Shown here piece by piece: positions 8,549 to 16,953 of a DNA stretch of 64,000 nucleotides. Positions within the stretch are counted from its first letter, which is position 1. Each line of letters opens with the position of its first letter. Origin of the DNA: Pseudobutyrivibrio ruminis CF1b (GTDB taxonomy: Bacteria > Bacillota > Clostridia > Lachnospirales > Lachnospiraceae); contig NZ_AUJB01000010.1 in the NCBI RefSeq assembly GCF_000424005.1, positions 62,001 through 126,000 of the forward strand, given 5' to 3'. The position numbers and the translations under genes are program-made. Under the pieces are notes generated by a model. That model was not told the origin of the DNA and made no database searches. It saw only the letters and a list, made by a program, of their open reading frames with translations.

Positions 8549-8577
8549 TTGAATATGGCCACGGTTAAACCTATAAT
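8549..8577 (+). promoter_or_regulatory. Promoter of the CDP-polyol-like operon
   Basis: TTGAAT at 8549-8554 and TATAAT at 8572-8577 with a 17-base spacer, about 60 bases before the first ATG of the operon. Confidence 0.65.
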
Positions 8578-8635
8578 ATTCATATAATAATATTTGGGTA
8601 TTTTCGCTTTTGTTGTCTATTCGTGGGGAGTTGAG

Positions 8636-9994
8636 ATGAGAAAAAGCAGGTTCAAGCAGGTAGAGAATTATATTGAGCTGTTTCGAAAGCTTTGTGAAGG
8701 TGTTTATCAGGAGCTGGATAGGAAGGACCCTGGTATTCAAAAGGCATGCGAGTACCTGGAAATGGCACAGCAAAAGGCTATAGATTTGGGCAATTACATA
8801 GAGGAAACTGAAGGTGAGGGACATAAGACGGTATCTCATCTGGAAGAATTTTGTGAAGTTCTCTTTCAGATACATGAAGAAATTCAATCTGACAGAGGAC
8901 TTTCTGCGTCTTCGGCGAAGGTTAGAATCGAGCACTGCGTTAACAACATCGAAAAAAGTGCGCACTCAGACATAAAAATCAAAAAGGTGGCAGTTTTCCT
9001 GCCGTACAAGGCTTCCATGTGGGATTCGCTGGAGTCGGTGTGGATGAAGGCCAGGGATGACGAGAATGTCGACGATTTTGTAATACCTATTCCTTACTTT
9101 GAGCGAGATGCTGAGGGTGGATTGAAGGAGATGTTTTACGAGGGGAATCAGTATCCGAAGTATGTGCCAGTTACTGATTTTCAGAAATTTGATTTTGAGG
9201 GAGTGCACCCTGACGAAATCTATATTCATAATCCGTATGATGATGCGAACTACGTGACAAGTGTGCATCCGTTTTTCTATACGGAGAATTTAAAGAAGTT
9301 TACAGATAAGCTGATTTATATTCCTTATTTTGTTTTGTCGGAGCCGAATTTGGATAACGAAGCAGAGATGGATCATATTTTTAATTTCGCGTTGACTCCG
9401 GGAGTAGTTTATTCCGATGAGGTGATTCTGCAGTCGGAAAATATGAAGAAGGCCTATGTGGCGTGCCTAGTGAAACACTTTGGTGAAGATAGCAGGGATG
9501 TCTGGGAAAACAAGATAAAGGGCACAGGATCACCTAAGTTTGAAAGGCTTCTTCGAGCAAAAGAAGAGGAGCAGGATATTCCAGAGGAATGGAAGAAGAT
9601 TATCATGAAGCCTGATGGCACAAGAAAGAAAATTGTCTTTTACAACACTGGCGTTGTGGCGATTTTAAATCAGGAACAAAAGATGATTGATAAGATCAAG
9701 GATGTCTTTGCAGTTTTTAAAGAGAACAAGGATGATGTGGCATTGCTTTGGAGGCCACATCCATTGATTGAGGCTACATTACAGAGCATGGTGCCGGAGA
9801 TTTTAGAGCAGTACCGCCAGATTGTAAAAGAATACAAAGAAGAGGGTTGGGGAATTTATGACGATAGCCCGGACATGAACAGGGCGATAATTATAAGCGA
9901 TGCCTACTATGGGGATGGCAGCAGCATCGTCCAGCTATACGAGAAGCTGGAAAAACCAATTATGATACAGAACCCGGAAGTGTTATGTCAGTAA
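8636..9994 (+). CDS. Putative CDP-polyol (glycero/ribitol) phosphotransferase-like protein
   Basis: A 452-residue protein from the ATG at 8636, which has GGGGAG 6 bases upstream; an upstream in-frame start at 8594 lacks a ribosome site. The first 110 residues are helical. From about 115 the chain begins a Rossmann-like domain (KKVAVFLPYKASMWDSLESV) and a second follows near 325 (KKIVFYNTGVVAILN). The latter contains LLWRPHPL and, later, a SDAYYGDGSSIVQLYE segment. This two-domain order, with an HP motif and an acidic D-G-S-S loop, resembles CDP-glycerol/CDP-ribitol poly-phosphotransferases (TagB/TagF/TarL). The assignment rests also on its neighbours, which look like enzymes making a CDP-activated polyol phosphate. 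It could instead be another GT-B transferase. Confidence 0.5.
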   Translation: MRKSRFKQVENYIELFRKLCEGVYQELDRKDPGIQKACEYLEMAQQKAIDLGNYIEETEGEGHKTVSHLEEFCEVLFQIHEEIQSDRGLSASSAKVRIEHCVNNIEKSAHSDIKIKKVAVFLPYKASMWDSLESVWMKARDDENVDDFVIPIPYFERDAEGGLKEMFYEGNQYPKYVPVTDFQKFDFEGVHPDEIYIHNPYDDANYVTSVHPFFYTENLKKFTDKLIYIPYFVLSEPNLDNEAEMDHIFNFALTPGVVYSDEVILQSENMKKAYVACLVKHFGEDSRDVWENKIKGTGSPKFERLLRAKEEEQDIPEEWKKIIMKPDGTRKKIVFYNTGVVAILNQEQKMIDKIKDVFAVFKENKDDVALLWRPHPLIEATLQSMVPEILEQYRQIVKEYKEEGWGIYDDSPDMNRAIIISDAYYGDGSSIVQLYEKLEKPIMIQNPEVLCQ

Positions 9995-10016
9995 TTGCAT
10001 TTAGGAGAGGGGAGCT

Positions 10017-10679
10017 ATGGAGTTTGAGTTAAATGCATCAATGATGTGCGCAAACTACGGTCACTTGGCGCGGGAGATAAACGAGCTGGAGGAGGGAGGA
10101 ATCGATTCGTTCCATATCGATATTATGGATGGTCGATTTGTGCCTAACTTTGCAATGTCGCTGAACGATTTGAGCTATATTGCAAGCGTGACATTTAAGC
10201 CGATGGATGTGCATCTCATGGTTGAACATCCTAATAACACCATCGAGCTGTTCATCAGGAATCTTCGTAAAGGCGACACCATTTATATTCATCCTGAGGC
10301 CGAGTACCATCCTTCGACAACTTTGCAGAAAGTAATAGATGCGGGAATGGTGCCAGGAATCGCTATCAATCCTGGAACCAGTATCGAGACGGTTAAGGAG
10401 ATGCTGAAGATTGTAGATAAGGTGCTGGTAATGTCAGTAAATCCAGGTAATGCGGGCCAGATGTACCTGCCTTATGTTGGCGAGAAAATCGATAAGCTTC
10501 TGAAACTGAAGGAGCGCTATGGCTTTAAGATATACTGGGATGGAGCATGCTCGGGAAGTAAGATTTTGGAGTTTGCACCAAAGGGTGTGGATGGTTTCAT
10601 TTTGGGAACCACATTGCTTTTTGGTAGAGGACGAGGATATAAAGAAATCTTGGCAGATATCAGGAAGATGAGAGTATGA
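10017..10679 (+). CDS. Ribulose-phosphate 3-epimerase family protein
   Basis: A 220-residue TIM barrel of the Rpe family. Metal and catalytic residues are in place: His33 and Asp35 in SFHIDIMDG, His66 in DVHLMVEHP, and Asp175 in IYWDGACSG. The phosphate-binding NPGNAGQ loop is at 142-148. It should interconvert a ketopentose 5-phosphate pair (xylulose/ribulose 5-phosphate), but the WDGACSG segment replaces the usual VDGG, so a different ketose phosphate is possible. It is second in a four-gene operon, 22 bases after the transferase and overlapping the next gene by 4 bases. In this context it probably supplies the ketose phosphate that the operon's dehydrogenase reduces, rather than serving the pentose phosphate pathway. 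Confidence 0.75.
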   Translation: MEFELNASMMCANYGHLAREINELEEGGIDSFHIDIMDGRFVPNFAMSLNDLSYIASVTFKPMDVHLMVEHPNNTIELFIRNLRKGDTIYIHPEAEYHPSTTLQKVIDAGMVPGIAINPGTSIETVKEMLKIVDKVLVMSVNPGNAGQMYLPYVGEKIDKLLKLKERYGFKIYWDGACSGSKILEFAPKGVDGFILGTTLLFGRGRGYKEILADIRKMRV

Positions 10680-11380
10680 CGGTTGCAATTTTGCTTTCAG
10701 GGGGCAAGGGCAGCAGGATGGGGACAGATATCCCAAAGCAGTACATCACCGTGGAGGGGGTTCCGATTCTGGTCTATTGCCTGAAGACGCTGAACAAAAG
10801 TGAATACATAGATAAGATTCAGATTGTGGCGGACAAACAGTGGCATGATGGAATTATTGGCTGGCTGTCACAGTTTGGATTGGAGGATAAATTCCTGGGA
10901 TTTTCAGCTCCAGGAGCTACCCGTCAGGAATCTATTTTGAATGGCTTGAGGGACATTAGGCGAGTAGTGTCAGATGACGATTTCGTATTTGTTCATGATG
11001 GGGCAAGACCGCTGCTGACGCTTGCAATGATAGAGGAATCCATTCACGGAATGAAAGGATATGATGGGGTGATACCAGTGCTTCCAATGAAGGATACGGT
11101 ATACATGAGCAAGGATGGCGAGTGCATCGATTCCCTTTTGAAGCGAGATGAGATTTTCGCTGGACAGGCGCCGGAGACATTCATTTATGGAAAATATTTC
11201 GAGGCCAATAAGACACTGGAAGAATCAGGTGAGATTGCAAATATTAAGGGCTCCACAGAACCGGCAGTCATGGCGGGAATGAGAATGCATCTGATAGATG
11301 GTGACGAGAGAAATTTCAAGATAACAACCAAGACCGATTTGGAGAGATTCGAGGAAATAGCAAAAAGCAGGGAGATTTAG
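10676..11380 (+). CDS. IspD/TarI-family cytidylyltransferase
   Basis: A 234-residue nucleotidyltransferase. It carries the CTP-binding signature LLSGGKGSRMG at 6-16 followed by PKQY, the conserved HDGARPL at about 103-109, PMKDTVY, and GQAPETF. These are shared by IspD (methylerythritol phosphate pathway) and TarI (ribitol 5-phosphate cytidylyltransferase). Because it overlaps an Rpe-like epimerase and precedes a polyol dehydrogenase, as tarJ pairs with tarI in wall teichoic acid loci, I favour activation of ribitol 5-phosphate or a similar polyol phosphate to the CDP form. Sequence alone does not exclude IspD. Confidence 0.7.
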   Translation: MTVAILLSGGKGSRMGTDIPKQYITVEGVPILVYCLKTLNKSEYIDKIQIVADKQWHDGIIGWLSQFGLEDKFLGFSAPGATRQESILNGLRDIRRVVSDDDFVFVHDGARPLLTLAMIEESIHGMKGYDGVIPVLPMKDTVYMSKDGECIDSLLKRDEIFAGQAPETFIYGKYFEANKTLEESGEIANIKGSTEPAVMAGMRMHLIDGDERNFKITTKTDLERFEEIAKSREI

Positions 11381-11396
11381 GCGAGGAACAAAAATC

Positions 11397-12434
11397 ATGA
11401 AAGCTTTAGTGCTAAGAGATGTTGGAAAAATTGGAATAGAGGAAATTGAGAAACCTTCCCCAAAGCAGGGGGAGGTTTTAGTGCATGTGAAGGCTTGCGG
11501 AATATGTGGTTCAGACATCCCGAGGGCTTATAAAGATGGTGCTCACAATATGCCACTTGTTATCGGGCATGAATTTTCTGGGGTAGTGGAGGATAAGGAT
11601 AGAACCTGGAATGTGGGAGTTTTCCCATTGATACCTTGCGGAAAATGTGAGTGTTGTAAGATTAAAAAATATGAAATGTGTAAGAATTATTCCTATCTTG
11701 GCTCTCGTAGAGACGGAGGATTTGCAGAATATGTAGCGGTTCCTGAATGGAACCTTTTAGAGCTTCCAGCAGGAATTGGTTTTGAAGTGGCGGCAATGTT
11801 GGAACCTATGGCTGTAGCGGTGCATGCTATAAGACAGGTATGGACAGAGGCGCTGGATAGGATTGATGTAAATGTGGCGGTCATGGGGCTTGGAACTATC
11901 GGATTGTTGGTGACAATGTTCCTGAAGGACATGGGAATAGATAACGTATATACGATAGGAAACAAGGAGTCTCAGAAGAAATTAGTGATGGAAATGGGCA
12001 TTCCTGAGTCACATTATTTTGACGCAAGTAGTGGTGACGCAGTAGAATGGATTATCGTAAATACGAATTCAAAGGGAGTAGATGTGTTCTTTGAATGTAT
12101 TGGCAAGAACGAGTCGTTAAATGTGGGACTGGATGCAGCAGCACCACTTGGCAGAATATGTACAGTGGGAAATCCTCACTCAGATATGTCGCTGGACAGA
12201 AATATGTATTGGAAGATACTTAGGAATCAGTTAACAGTGACGGGGACCTGGAACTCATCATTTACACATGAGGTGGATGACGACTGGCACTACGTGCTGG
12301 ACAGGTTGCAGCAGGGCAGGATTCACCCAGAGAAGTTGATTACACATCGATATGATTTGGAAAACATAGTGGATGGCTTTGAGATTATGAGGGATAAAAC
12401 AGAGCCTTATGTCAAAGTGATGTGGGAGCAGTGA
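11397..12434 (+). CDS. Zinc-dependent medium-chain dehydrogenase (GatD/TarJ-like)
   Basis: A 345-residue MDR-family dehydrogenase. The catalytic zinc site is visible in ACGICGSD (about 34-41) and GHEFSG (about 59-64). The structural zinc site is CGKCECCKIKKYEMC, with four cysteines. A Rossmann segment VAVMGLGTIGLL follows near 162. Closest in character to galactitol-1-phosphate 5-dehydrogenase and to TarJ, the NADPH-dependent ribulose 5-phosphate reductase. As last gene of the operon it could reduce ribulose 5-phosphate to ribitol 5-phosphate, the substrate for the cytidylyltransferase before it. A terminator follows 40 bases later. Confidence 0.7.
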   Translation: MKALVLRDVGKIGIEEIEKPSPKQGEVLVHVKACGICGSDIPRAYKDGAHNMPLVIGHEFSGVVEDKDRTWNVGVFPLIPCGKCECCKIKKYEMCKNYSYLGSRRDGGFAEYVAVPEWNLLELPAGIGFEVAAMLEPMAVAVHAIRQVWTEALDRIDVNVAVMGLGTIGLLVTMFLKDMGIDNVYTIGNKESQKKLVMEMGIPESHYFDASSGDAVEWIIVNTNSKGVDVFFECIGKNESLNVGLDAAAPLGRICTVGNPHSDMSLDRNMYWKILRNQLTVTGTWNSSFTHEVDDDWHYVLDRLQQGRIHPEKLITHRYDLENIVDGFEIMRDKTEPYVKVMWEQ

Positions 12435-12471
12435 GGCTGGTTTGCTAAAGGTTACAGAGAGCGATGAGTGG

Positions 12472-12497
12472 GCGCCACCGGAGGGTGGCGCTTTTTT
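12472..12497 (+). terminator. Rho-independent terminator
   Basis: GCGCCACC and GGTGGCGC form a perfect stem with a 4-base loop, followed by TTTTTT. It closes the four-gene operon. Confidence 0.95.
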
Positions 12498-12595
12498 GTA
12501 TAGTTTTGTCGTTATTTGACGCGCGTAAAATAACATTTTTATATGGAGAAGACGATTTATATATATTAAGAAAGCTTGAAAAATCAATGATTTAG

Positions 12596-12624
12596 ATGAC
12601 AAAATAAATTTTTTGTTTTATAAT
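12596..12624 (+). promoter_or_regulatory. Promoter of the AlbA_2 regulator, with repeated motif around it
   Basis: ATGACA at 12596-12601 and TATAAT at 12619-12624, 17 bases apart. AGACGATT occurs three times in the gap, near 12549, 12627 and 12660, one copy just upstream and two just downstream of the promoter. These could be binding sites of the regulator encoded next. Confidence 0.5.
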
Positions 12625-12713
12625 TTAAGACGATTAGAGGAAATCATCTGGATTAAAACAGACGATTATATAGATATGATTTTATTTTTCGGATGAAAAG
12701 GAGAAAATAAAAA

Positions 12714-13958
12714 ATGGAAAACAAATACTTAGAATATAAAGAATCAGTCACAAAAAGGTTTTTAAAGACAGTTAGCGCTTTTGCAAATTACGAAGGAGGA
12801 AAAATCATCTTTGGGATAGATGATAATGGAAAAGAGCTTGGGTTGGAAGAACCTGTTGCTGAAAAATTAAAAATAGAAGAGATGATTAACTCAAATTTAA
12901 AACCTATACCAGAATATGAATTAAGTATACATAATAAAAGTGTAATACTAGAGGTTCAACCTGGAAAAAACAAACCTTATTTCTATGAAAATAAAGCATA
13001 TAAAAGAAGTGATACTTCAACAGTAGAGATGGATACCTTTGAATTAAAGAATCTAATTATTGAAGGTATTAATATAGATTTTGAAGAGGTCAAATCACGA
13101 AATCAAAATTTAGAATTCTTATACTTGGAAAACGCATTTAAGAAAGAGCTAAAGATAGAAGGACTAAATAAGGATGTGTTAAAAACACTAAGACTTTTCA
13201 ACGACAAAGACGGTTTTAATATGGCAGCATACTTACTGTCTGATAATCTTGAGGGCGTGGGAATTGATGCCATAAAGTTTGGCCAGTCCATTAATGAAAT
13301 CGTTAAAAGGATTACACTAACTAATGGATCAATTTTGAAGCAGTTTGATAAAATTGAAGAAATATATGAAGACTATTATGTTGTTGAAAAAATAGAAGGT
13401 TTAAGGCGTGAGATAGTTGAGAAAATACCAAGAGCAGCGTTCAGAGAAGCAGTTGCGAATGCACTTGTGCACAGACAGTGGAATATAAATGCGAATGTTC
13501 AAATCTCGATGTTTGATAATCGAATAGAAATTGTTTCGCCAGGAGGTTTGCCAAGTGGGATAACAAAAGAGGAATATATCAATGGAAGATATTCTCTTCT
13601 AAGAAATCCTATATTGGCAGATGTATTCTTGAGACTAAACCTTATAGAAAAATTTGGAACAGGGATAATTAGAATAAAATCATTATATTCAGACTATATT
13701 GCGCAACCAAGTTTTGTGGTTAATGAAGGATCTATAATGGTTACGTTACCGACTATAGATAGTATTGATTTAACAGAAAACGAATTTATTGTTCTCAAAT
13801 ATATAAGGGAAAATGGACCAATCTCCAGTGGACAAGTTGTGTCTGAACTGGGAATTGAGAGAAATAAGACGATAGAAACATTGAATTCATTGAAAAATCA
13901 AGGGATTATACAAGTTGAGGGACATGGAAGAGCTACAAGATATGATGTAGTAAGATAA
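12714..13958 (+). CDS. AlbA_2 (Schlafen-like) / HATPase_c / winged-helix regulator
   Basis: A 414-residue protein of the COG2865 type. The N-terminal AlbA_2 DNA-binding domain has LEYKES at 6-11, then TVSAFANYEGGKIIFGIDD. Near 235-330 lies a HATPase-like part with AFREAVANALVHRQW, an IVSPGGLPSG loop and FGTGI. The last 60 residues form a winged helix (ISSGQVVSELGIERNKTIET). Such proteins are widespread accessory regulators often near mobile or defence genes; some are called ATP-dependent helicases in databases without support. Single gene with its own promoter and terminator. Codon use is AT-rich compared with the operon before it. GGAG precedes the ATG. Confidence 0.8.
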   Translation: MENKYLEYKESVTKRFLKTVSAFANYEGGKIIFGIDDNGKELGLEEPVAEKLKIEEMINSNLKPIPEYELSIHNKSVILEVQPGKNKPYFYENKAYKRSDTSTVEMDTFELKNLIIEGINIDFEEVKSRNQNLEFLYLENAFKKELKIEGLNKDVLKTLRLFNDKDGFNMAAYLLSDNLEGVGIDAIKFGQSINEIVKRITLTNGSILKQFDKIEEIYEDYYVVEKIEGLRREIVEKIPRAAFREAVANALVHRQWNINANVQISMFDNRIEIVSPGGLPSGITKEEYINGRYSLLRNPILADVFLRLNLIEKFGTGIIRIKSLYSDYIAQPSFVVNEGSIMVTLPTIDSIDLTENEFIVLKYIRENGPISSGQVVSELGIERNKTIETLNSLKNQGIIQVEGHGRATRYDVVR

Positions 13959-13969
13959 AGATGATTCAG

Positions 13970-13999
13970 GGCCAGCCGCTAAAATCGGCTGGCCATTTT
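13970..13999 (+). terminator. Rho-independent terminator
   Basis: GGCCAGCCG and CGGCTGGCC form a perfect 9-bp stem followed by ATTTTAAAT. Confidence 0.85.
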
Positions 14000-14095
14000 A
14001 AATTATAGGTTCAATGACATGTAATGATTTTAACTATAGAATATGAATAAGGGTAATTCATTCTAAAAAAGAAATGTTTTGTTTACATTTGTTCG

Positions 14096-14155
14096 CAGCT
14101 GAATATCATATAAAAAGTGAAAGATAAACGGCTGCTAACAGCATAAAAATATAAT
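14096..14155 (+). repeat. Intergenic repeat, copy 1 (upstream of the DUF234 ATPase)
   Basis: CAGCTGAATATC, then A-rich sequence, GTG, GATAAAC, GCTG, AAC and an AT-rich tail. It matches the copy at 15767-15826 over about 60 bases at roughly three quarters identity with two small gaps. The two copies lie in the same orientation on either side of the ATPase gene, each a short way after a gene's terminator. Confidence 0.6.
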
Positions 14156-14232
14156 TGACAGCTGATTATAACGCGAATTATAATAAAAACAAGAAGAAAT
14201 AGTGTTATGATAGCGTAAATGAGGATATAGAT

Positions 14233-15672
14233 ATGATAGGAAGAAATAAAGAAGTTGCTGAGCTGCTTGAACTATATGCTGGGAATAAAGCTGAACTTGT
14301 TGCGGTTTATGGTAGGCGTCGTGTTGGAAAAACATACCTTATAGACGAGACGTTTAGGGATAAAATAACCTTTAGGCATGCTGGTCTTTCACCTGTGGAA
14401 ATGAGTAATGATCATCAAAAGAATCAACCGTTAAAAAAACAGTTGGAAGCGTTTTATTATTCTCTAATAACGCAGGGGATGAAAAAAAGCCATTGTCCAA
14501 AGGATTGGCTCGAAGCTTTTTTTATGCTGGAAATGCATTTGCAAAGTATAGATAATGGCGCCAGACAGGTTATATTTTTGGATGAGTTACCATGGATGGA
14601 TACACCTAAATCAGGATTTATCACTGGCTTCGAAGCATTTTGGAATAGCTGGGCTTGCCACAGAAATATTATGGTTATTATATCTGGAAGTGCTAATTCT
14701 TGGATGGAAAATGAGCTTATAAATAATCATGGTGGCTTATATGGGCGTGTTACATATGAAATAAAACTTTCTCCATTCACGCTTAAGGAGAGCGAGATGC
14801 TTTTAAAAGAGCGCGGAATATCACTTTCTAGATATGATATTGTTCAAAGCTACATGATATTTGGCGGAATACCATTTTATTTGAACTATTTTAAACGTGG
14901 AAATAGTTTAGCACAAAATGTGGATGATTTGTTTTTTTCAAAAGGGGCAAAATTATCACAAGAGTATAATAGACTATTTTCATCTATATTTACTAACCCT
15001 GATGCGGTAAAGACTATTGTGAAGTTGCTTTCTAAGCGTAGTAAAGGATTTACCAGAAAGGAAATAGTTAGTGAGGCTGGATTGTCAGATGGAGGCTCTC
15101 TATCAAAGAGTCTTAACGCGTTGATTGCAAGCGACTTTATCATAAAATATACACCATTTGAATGCGGTAAAAGGGAAGAACATTATAAACTAGTTGATCC
15201 GTTTTGTATTTTTTATATAAGATTTGTGGAAAATAAGGATTCAATAGAAAATGGATTTTGGTTACAGAATATTGAGGCTCAGTCAATCATAACATGGAGA
15301 GGATATGCATTTGAAAATGTATGTTTTAATCATATTCCTGAGATTAAGCGTGCTTTGGGAATAAGTGGAGTGAACACTTCTGAGTCAGCATGGACGAAAA
15401 CAGGAGATGGTGAGAGAGGTACTCAGATAGATTTATTAATACTTCGAAAAGATAACATTGTTAACATGTGTGAAATGAAATTTTATAGTGATTATTTCAT
15501 GGTTGACAAAGATTACGATGCAACGCTAAGGCATAGACAAAATTTACTGTATGAGAAACTTCCTAAGAAGAGCGCGATACATAATACTCTTATTACAACA
15601 TATGGAGTTAAGGACAATGAGTATAAATGGTCGTTTGAGAGGGTTATTACTTTGGAAGATCTTTTTGCCTGA
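14233..15672 (+). CDS. ATPase with C-terminal DUF234 nuclease-like domain
   Basis: A 479-residue protein of the archaeal-type ATPase (PF01637-like) plus DUF234 family. Walker A is GRRRVGKT at 27-34 and Walker B is VIFLDELPWMD at 113-123. A winged-helix-like stretch follows around 275-300 (KGFTRKEIVSEAGLSDGGSL). The C-terminal domain ends with TQIDLLILRK and MCEMKFYSDYF, a D and E-x-K arrangement typical of PD-(D/E)XK folds. Function of this family is unknown; it is common as single accessory genes in gut anaerobes and archaea. It lies between two copies of a 60-bp direct repeat. GAGGA about 9 bases upstream supports the ATG. Confidence 0.8.
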   Translation: MIGRNKEVAELLELYAGNKAELVAVYGRRRVGKTYLIDETFRDKITFRHAGLSPVEMSNDHQKNQPLKKQLEAFYYSLITQGMKKSHCPKDWLEAFFMLEMHLQSIDNGARQVIFLDELPWMDTPKSGFITGFEAFWNSWACHRNIMVIISGSANSWMENELINNHGGLYGRVTYEIKLSPFTLKESEMLLKERGISLSRYDIVQSYMIFGGIPFYLNYFKRGNSLAQNVDDLFFSKGAKLSQEYNRLFSSIFTNPDAVKTIVKLLSKRSKGFTRKEIVSEAGLSDGGSLSKSLNALIASDFIIKYTPFECGKREEHYKLVDPFCIFYIRFVENKDSIENGFWLQNIEAQSIITWRGYAFENVCFNHIPEIKRALGISGVNTSESAWTKTGDGERGTQIDLLILRKDNIVNMCEMKFYSDYFMVDKDYDATLRHRQNLLYEKLPKKSAIHNTLITTYGVKDNEYKWSFERVITLEDLFA

Positions 15673-15697
15673 AACAAGATTTTTAATAAACAGTTGT

Positions 15698-15724
15698 AGC
15701 ACCGCCGGTTGGCGGTGCTTTTTT
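15698..15724 (+). terminator. Rho-independent terminator
   Basis: AGCACCGCC and GGCGGTGCT form a perfect stem with loop GGTT, followed by a T run. Confidence 0.95.
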
Positions 15725-15766
15725 AACCACAGTTTCAATGATTTTCATTATTATAGACTGGCTTTA

Positions 15767-15826
15767 CAGCTGAATATCCACATAAAAGTGCAGGATAAAC
15801 AGCTGTGAACGGTATAATATAGTGTT
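15767..15826 (+). repeat. Intergenic repeat, copy 2 (downstream of the DUF234 ATPase)
   Basis: Begins CAGCTGAATATCC and continues with ATAAAAGTG, GATAAAC, AGCTG and GAAC in the same order and spacing as copy 1 at 14096-14155. Weaker similarity also extends upstream, where both copies are preceded by TTCAATGA. Confidence 0.6.
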
Positions 15827-16090
15827 TACAAGCTAAATATATCGAAAAAATATAGATGATAAAAAGCTTATATGTTTGAGTAAGGAATGGAAAGGACGAA
15901 ATATATATATGATAATGCGGCTGGCATTTCTTATACCCTAAAAATCTGATAGTTTCAAGAAAATTCGCAACAATCTGTGAAAAGAGGAGTATTTTCCGAC
16001 AAAATGCGGTAAAATAGTAGCACAAAAATAGGTTATAAATGGTTTATCGCAGCTTGATAAATGAATATAGATAGGGCGCCAAAAAACTCC

Positions 16091-16229
16091 TTGAAACGTT
16101 TCCCAGAAAACAGAACAAAGTTTTCTCGCAAAATGACAAAAACAGCTACCGCTTTTTTGTGAACTGTTACAAAAGATTAAAAGAGATAAAAAAATTAACA
16201 GTTTTTTAACAGATAGGGTTTATTATAAT
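16091..16229 (+). promoter_or_regulatory. Palindrome and promoter in the long gap before the surface-protein locus
   Basis: The gap from 15827 to 16338 has no supported gene. It holds a perfect GAAACGTTTC palindrome (16093-16102, in TTGAAACGTTTCCC), a core typical of LacI-family operators. About 120 bases later there is a consensus -10, TATAAT at 16224-16229, with only a weak T-rich -35 seventeen bases upstream. A 24-codon frame from GTG 16262 to TAG 16336 could be a leader peptide but has poor spacing to its purine tract. Confidence 0.35.
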
Positions 16230-16338
16230 CACACTCACACCGATATAGATACTATAAGGGGGTGAGTCGCGCGGAACAGCAACAACTAAATATTGTAAGA
16301 ATGGAGCATGAACACAGAAGAATTTGGAGGGCTTAGTC

Positions 16339-16866
16339 GTGTCAGAAAATACAAACAGCAAGGTAAATAACGGTTTGAAAATTGCGATAGCAGTTGGTGT
16401 AGTAGTTATAGTCGCCTTGTTGGGAGTAGTAATCTTCCTATTAGTAGGAAGGGGCAAGGCAGAAGAGCCTGAAAAGAGGAATGTGGTAGTTACTCAAGAC
16501 AATGTAGAAACAGTTGTAGAAGAACTGGCAGAGGAAGAGTATATCCAACCAGGATATTACGAGGCATCGATGAGCACAACATGGACGTTTGCTACGGGAT
16601 CTGACGTTTCAGAAGACGCATATGTTGCGAATAAGGAAGGAAACACCAATGATGTGTATTTTGATGTTGTCTTAGCAGAGGACGAAGAACAGGTAATATA
16701 CAAGTCACCAGTACTACCAAGAGGAAGTGAACTTGATAATATTGCTCTGGATACTCCATTAGACGCTGGTACTTATGATTGTGTTTGCATATACCATTTG
16801 GTAGATGAAAATCAGAAAACAGTTAGTACTCTTCGCGTCGGTATCACTATAGTAGTGAACCAATAA
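16339..16866 (+). CDS. Membrane-anchored beta-rich protein of unknown function
   Basis: I place the start at GTG 16339, because GGAGG lies 8 bases upstream; an in-frame TTG at 16324 overlaps that ribosome site. The 175-residue product has a short cytoplasmic head, one strong membrane helix at about 16-38 and a Glu-rich linker to 65. An extracellular domain with alternating hydrophobic residues follows (VYFDVVLAEDEEQVIYKSPV, then LDAGTYDCVCIYH), probably a beta sandwich. It precedes a secreted protein gene by 87 bases and is probably in the same operon, suggesting a joint role at the surface. No catalytic motif is visible. Confidence 0.7.
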   Translation: MSENTNSKVNNGLKIAIAVGVVVIVALLGVVIFLLVGRGKAEEPEKRNVVVTQDNVETVVEELAEEEYIQPGYYEASMSTTWTFATGSDVSEDAYVANKEGNTNDVYFDVVLAEDEEQVIYKSPVLPRGSELDNIALDTPLDAGTYDCVCIYHLVDENQKTVSTLRVGITIVVNQ

Positions 16867-16953
16867 GTTTGAAAATTTAATATTGGGGAACGTATTAACA
16901 AGCACCTCGACATGGATGGCGGGGGAAGGCTATGTTTTCAAGGAGGAAACTAT

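Noticed and set aside
8459-8965. 168-residue minus-strand frame between the nuclease and the CDP-polyol operon
   Set aside because: It overlaps two plus-strand genes and the promoter at 8549-8577, and its composition is low-complexity.
16262-16336. 24-codon leader peptide from GTG before the membrane protein gene
   Set aside because: The purine tract runs straight into the start codon and composition is not peptide-like enough; kept only as a remark.
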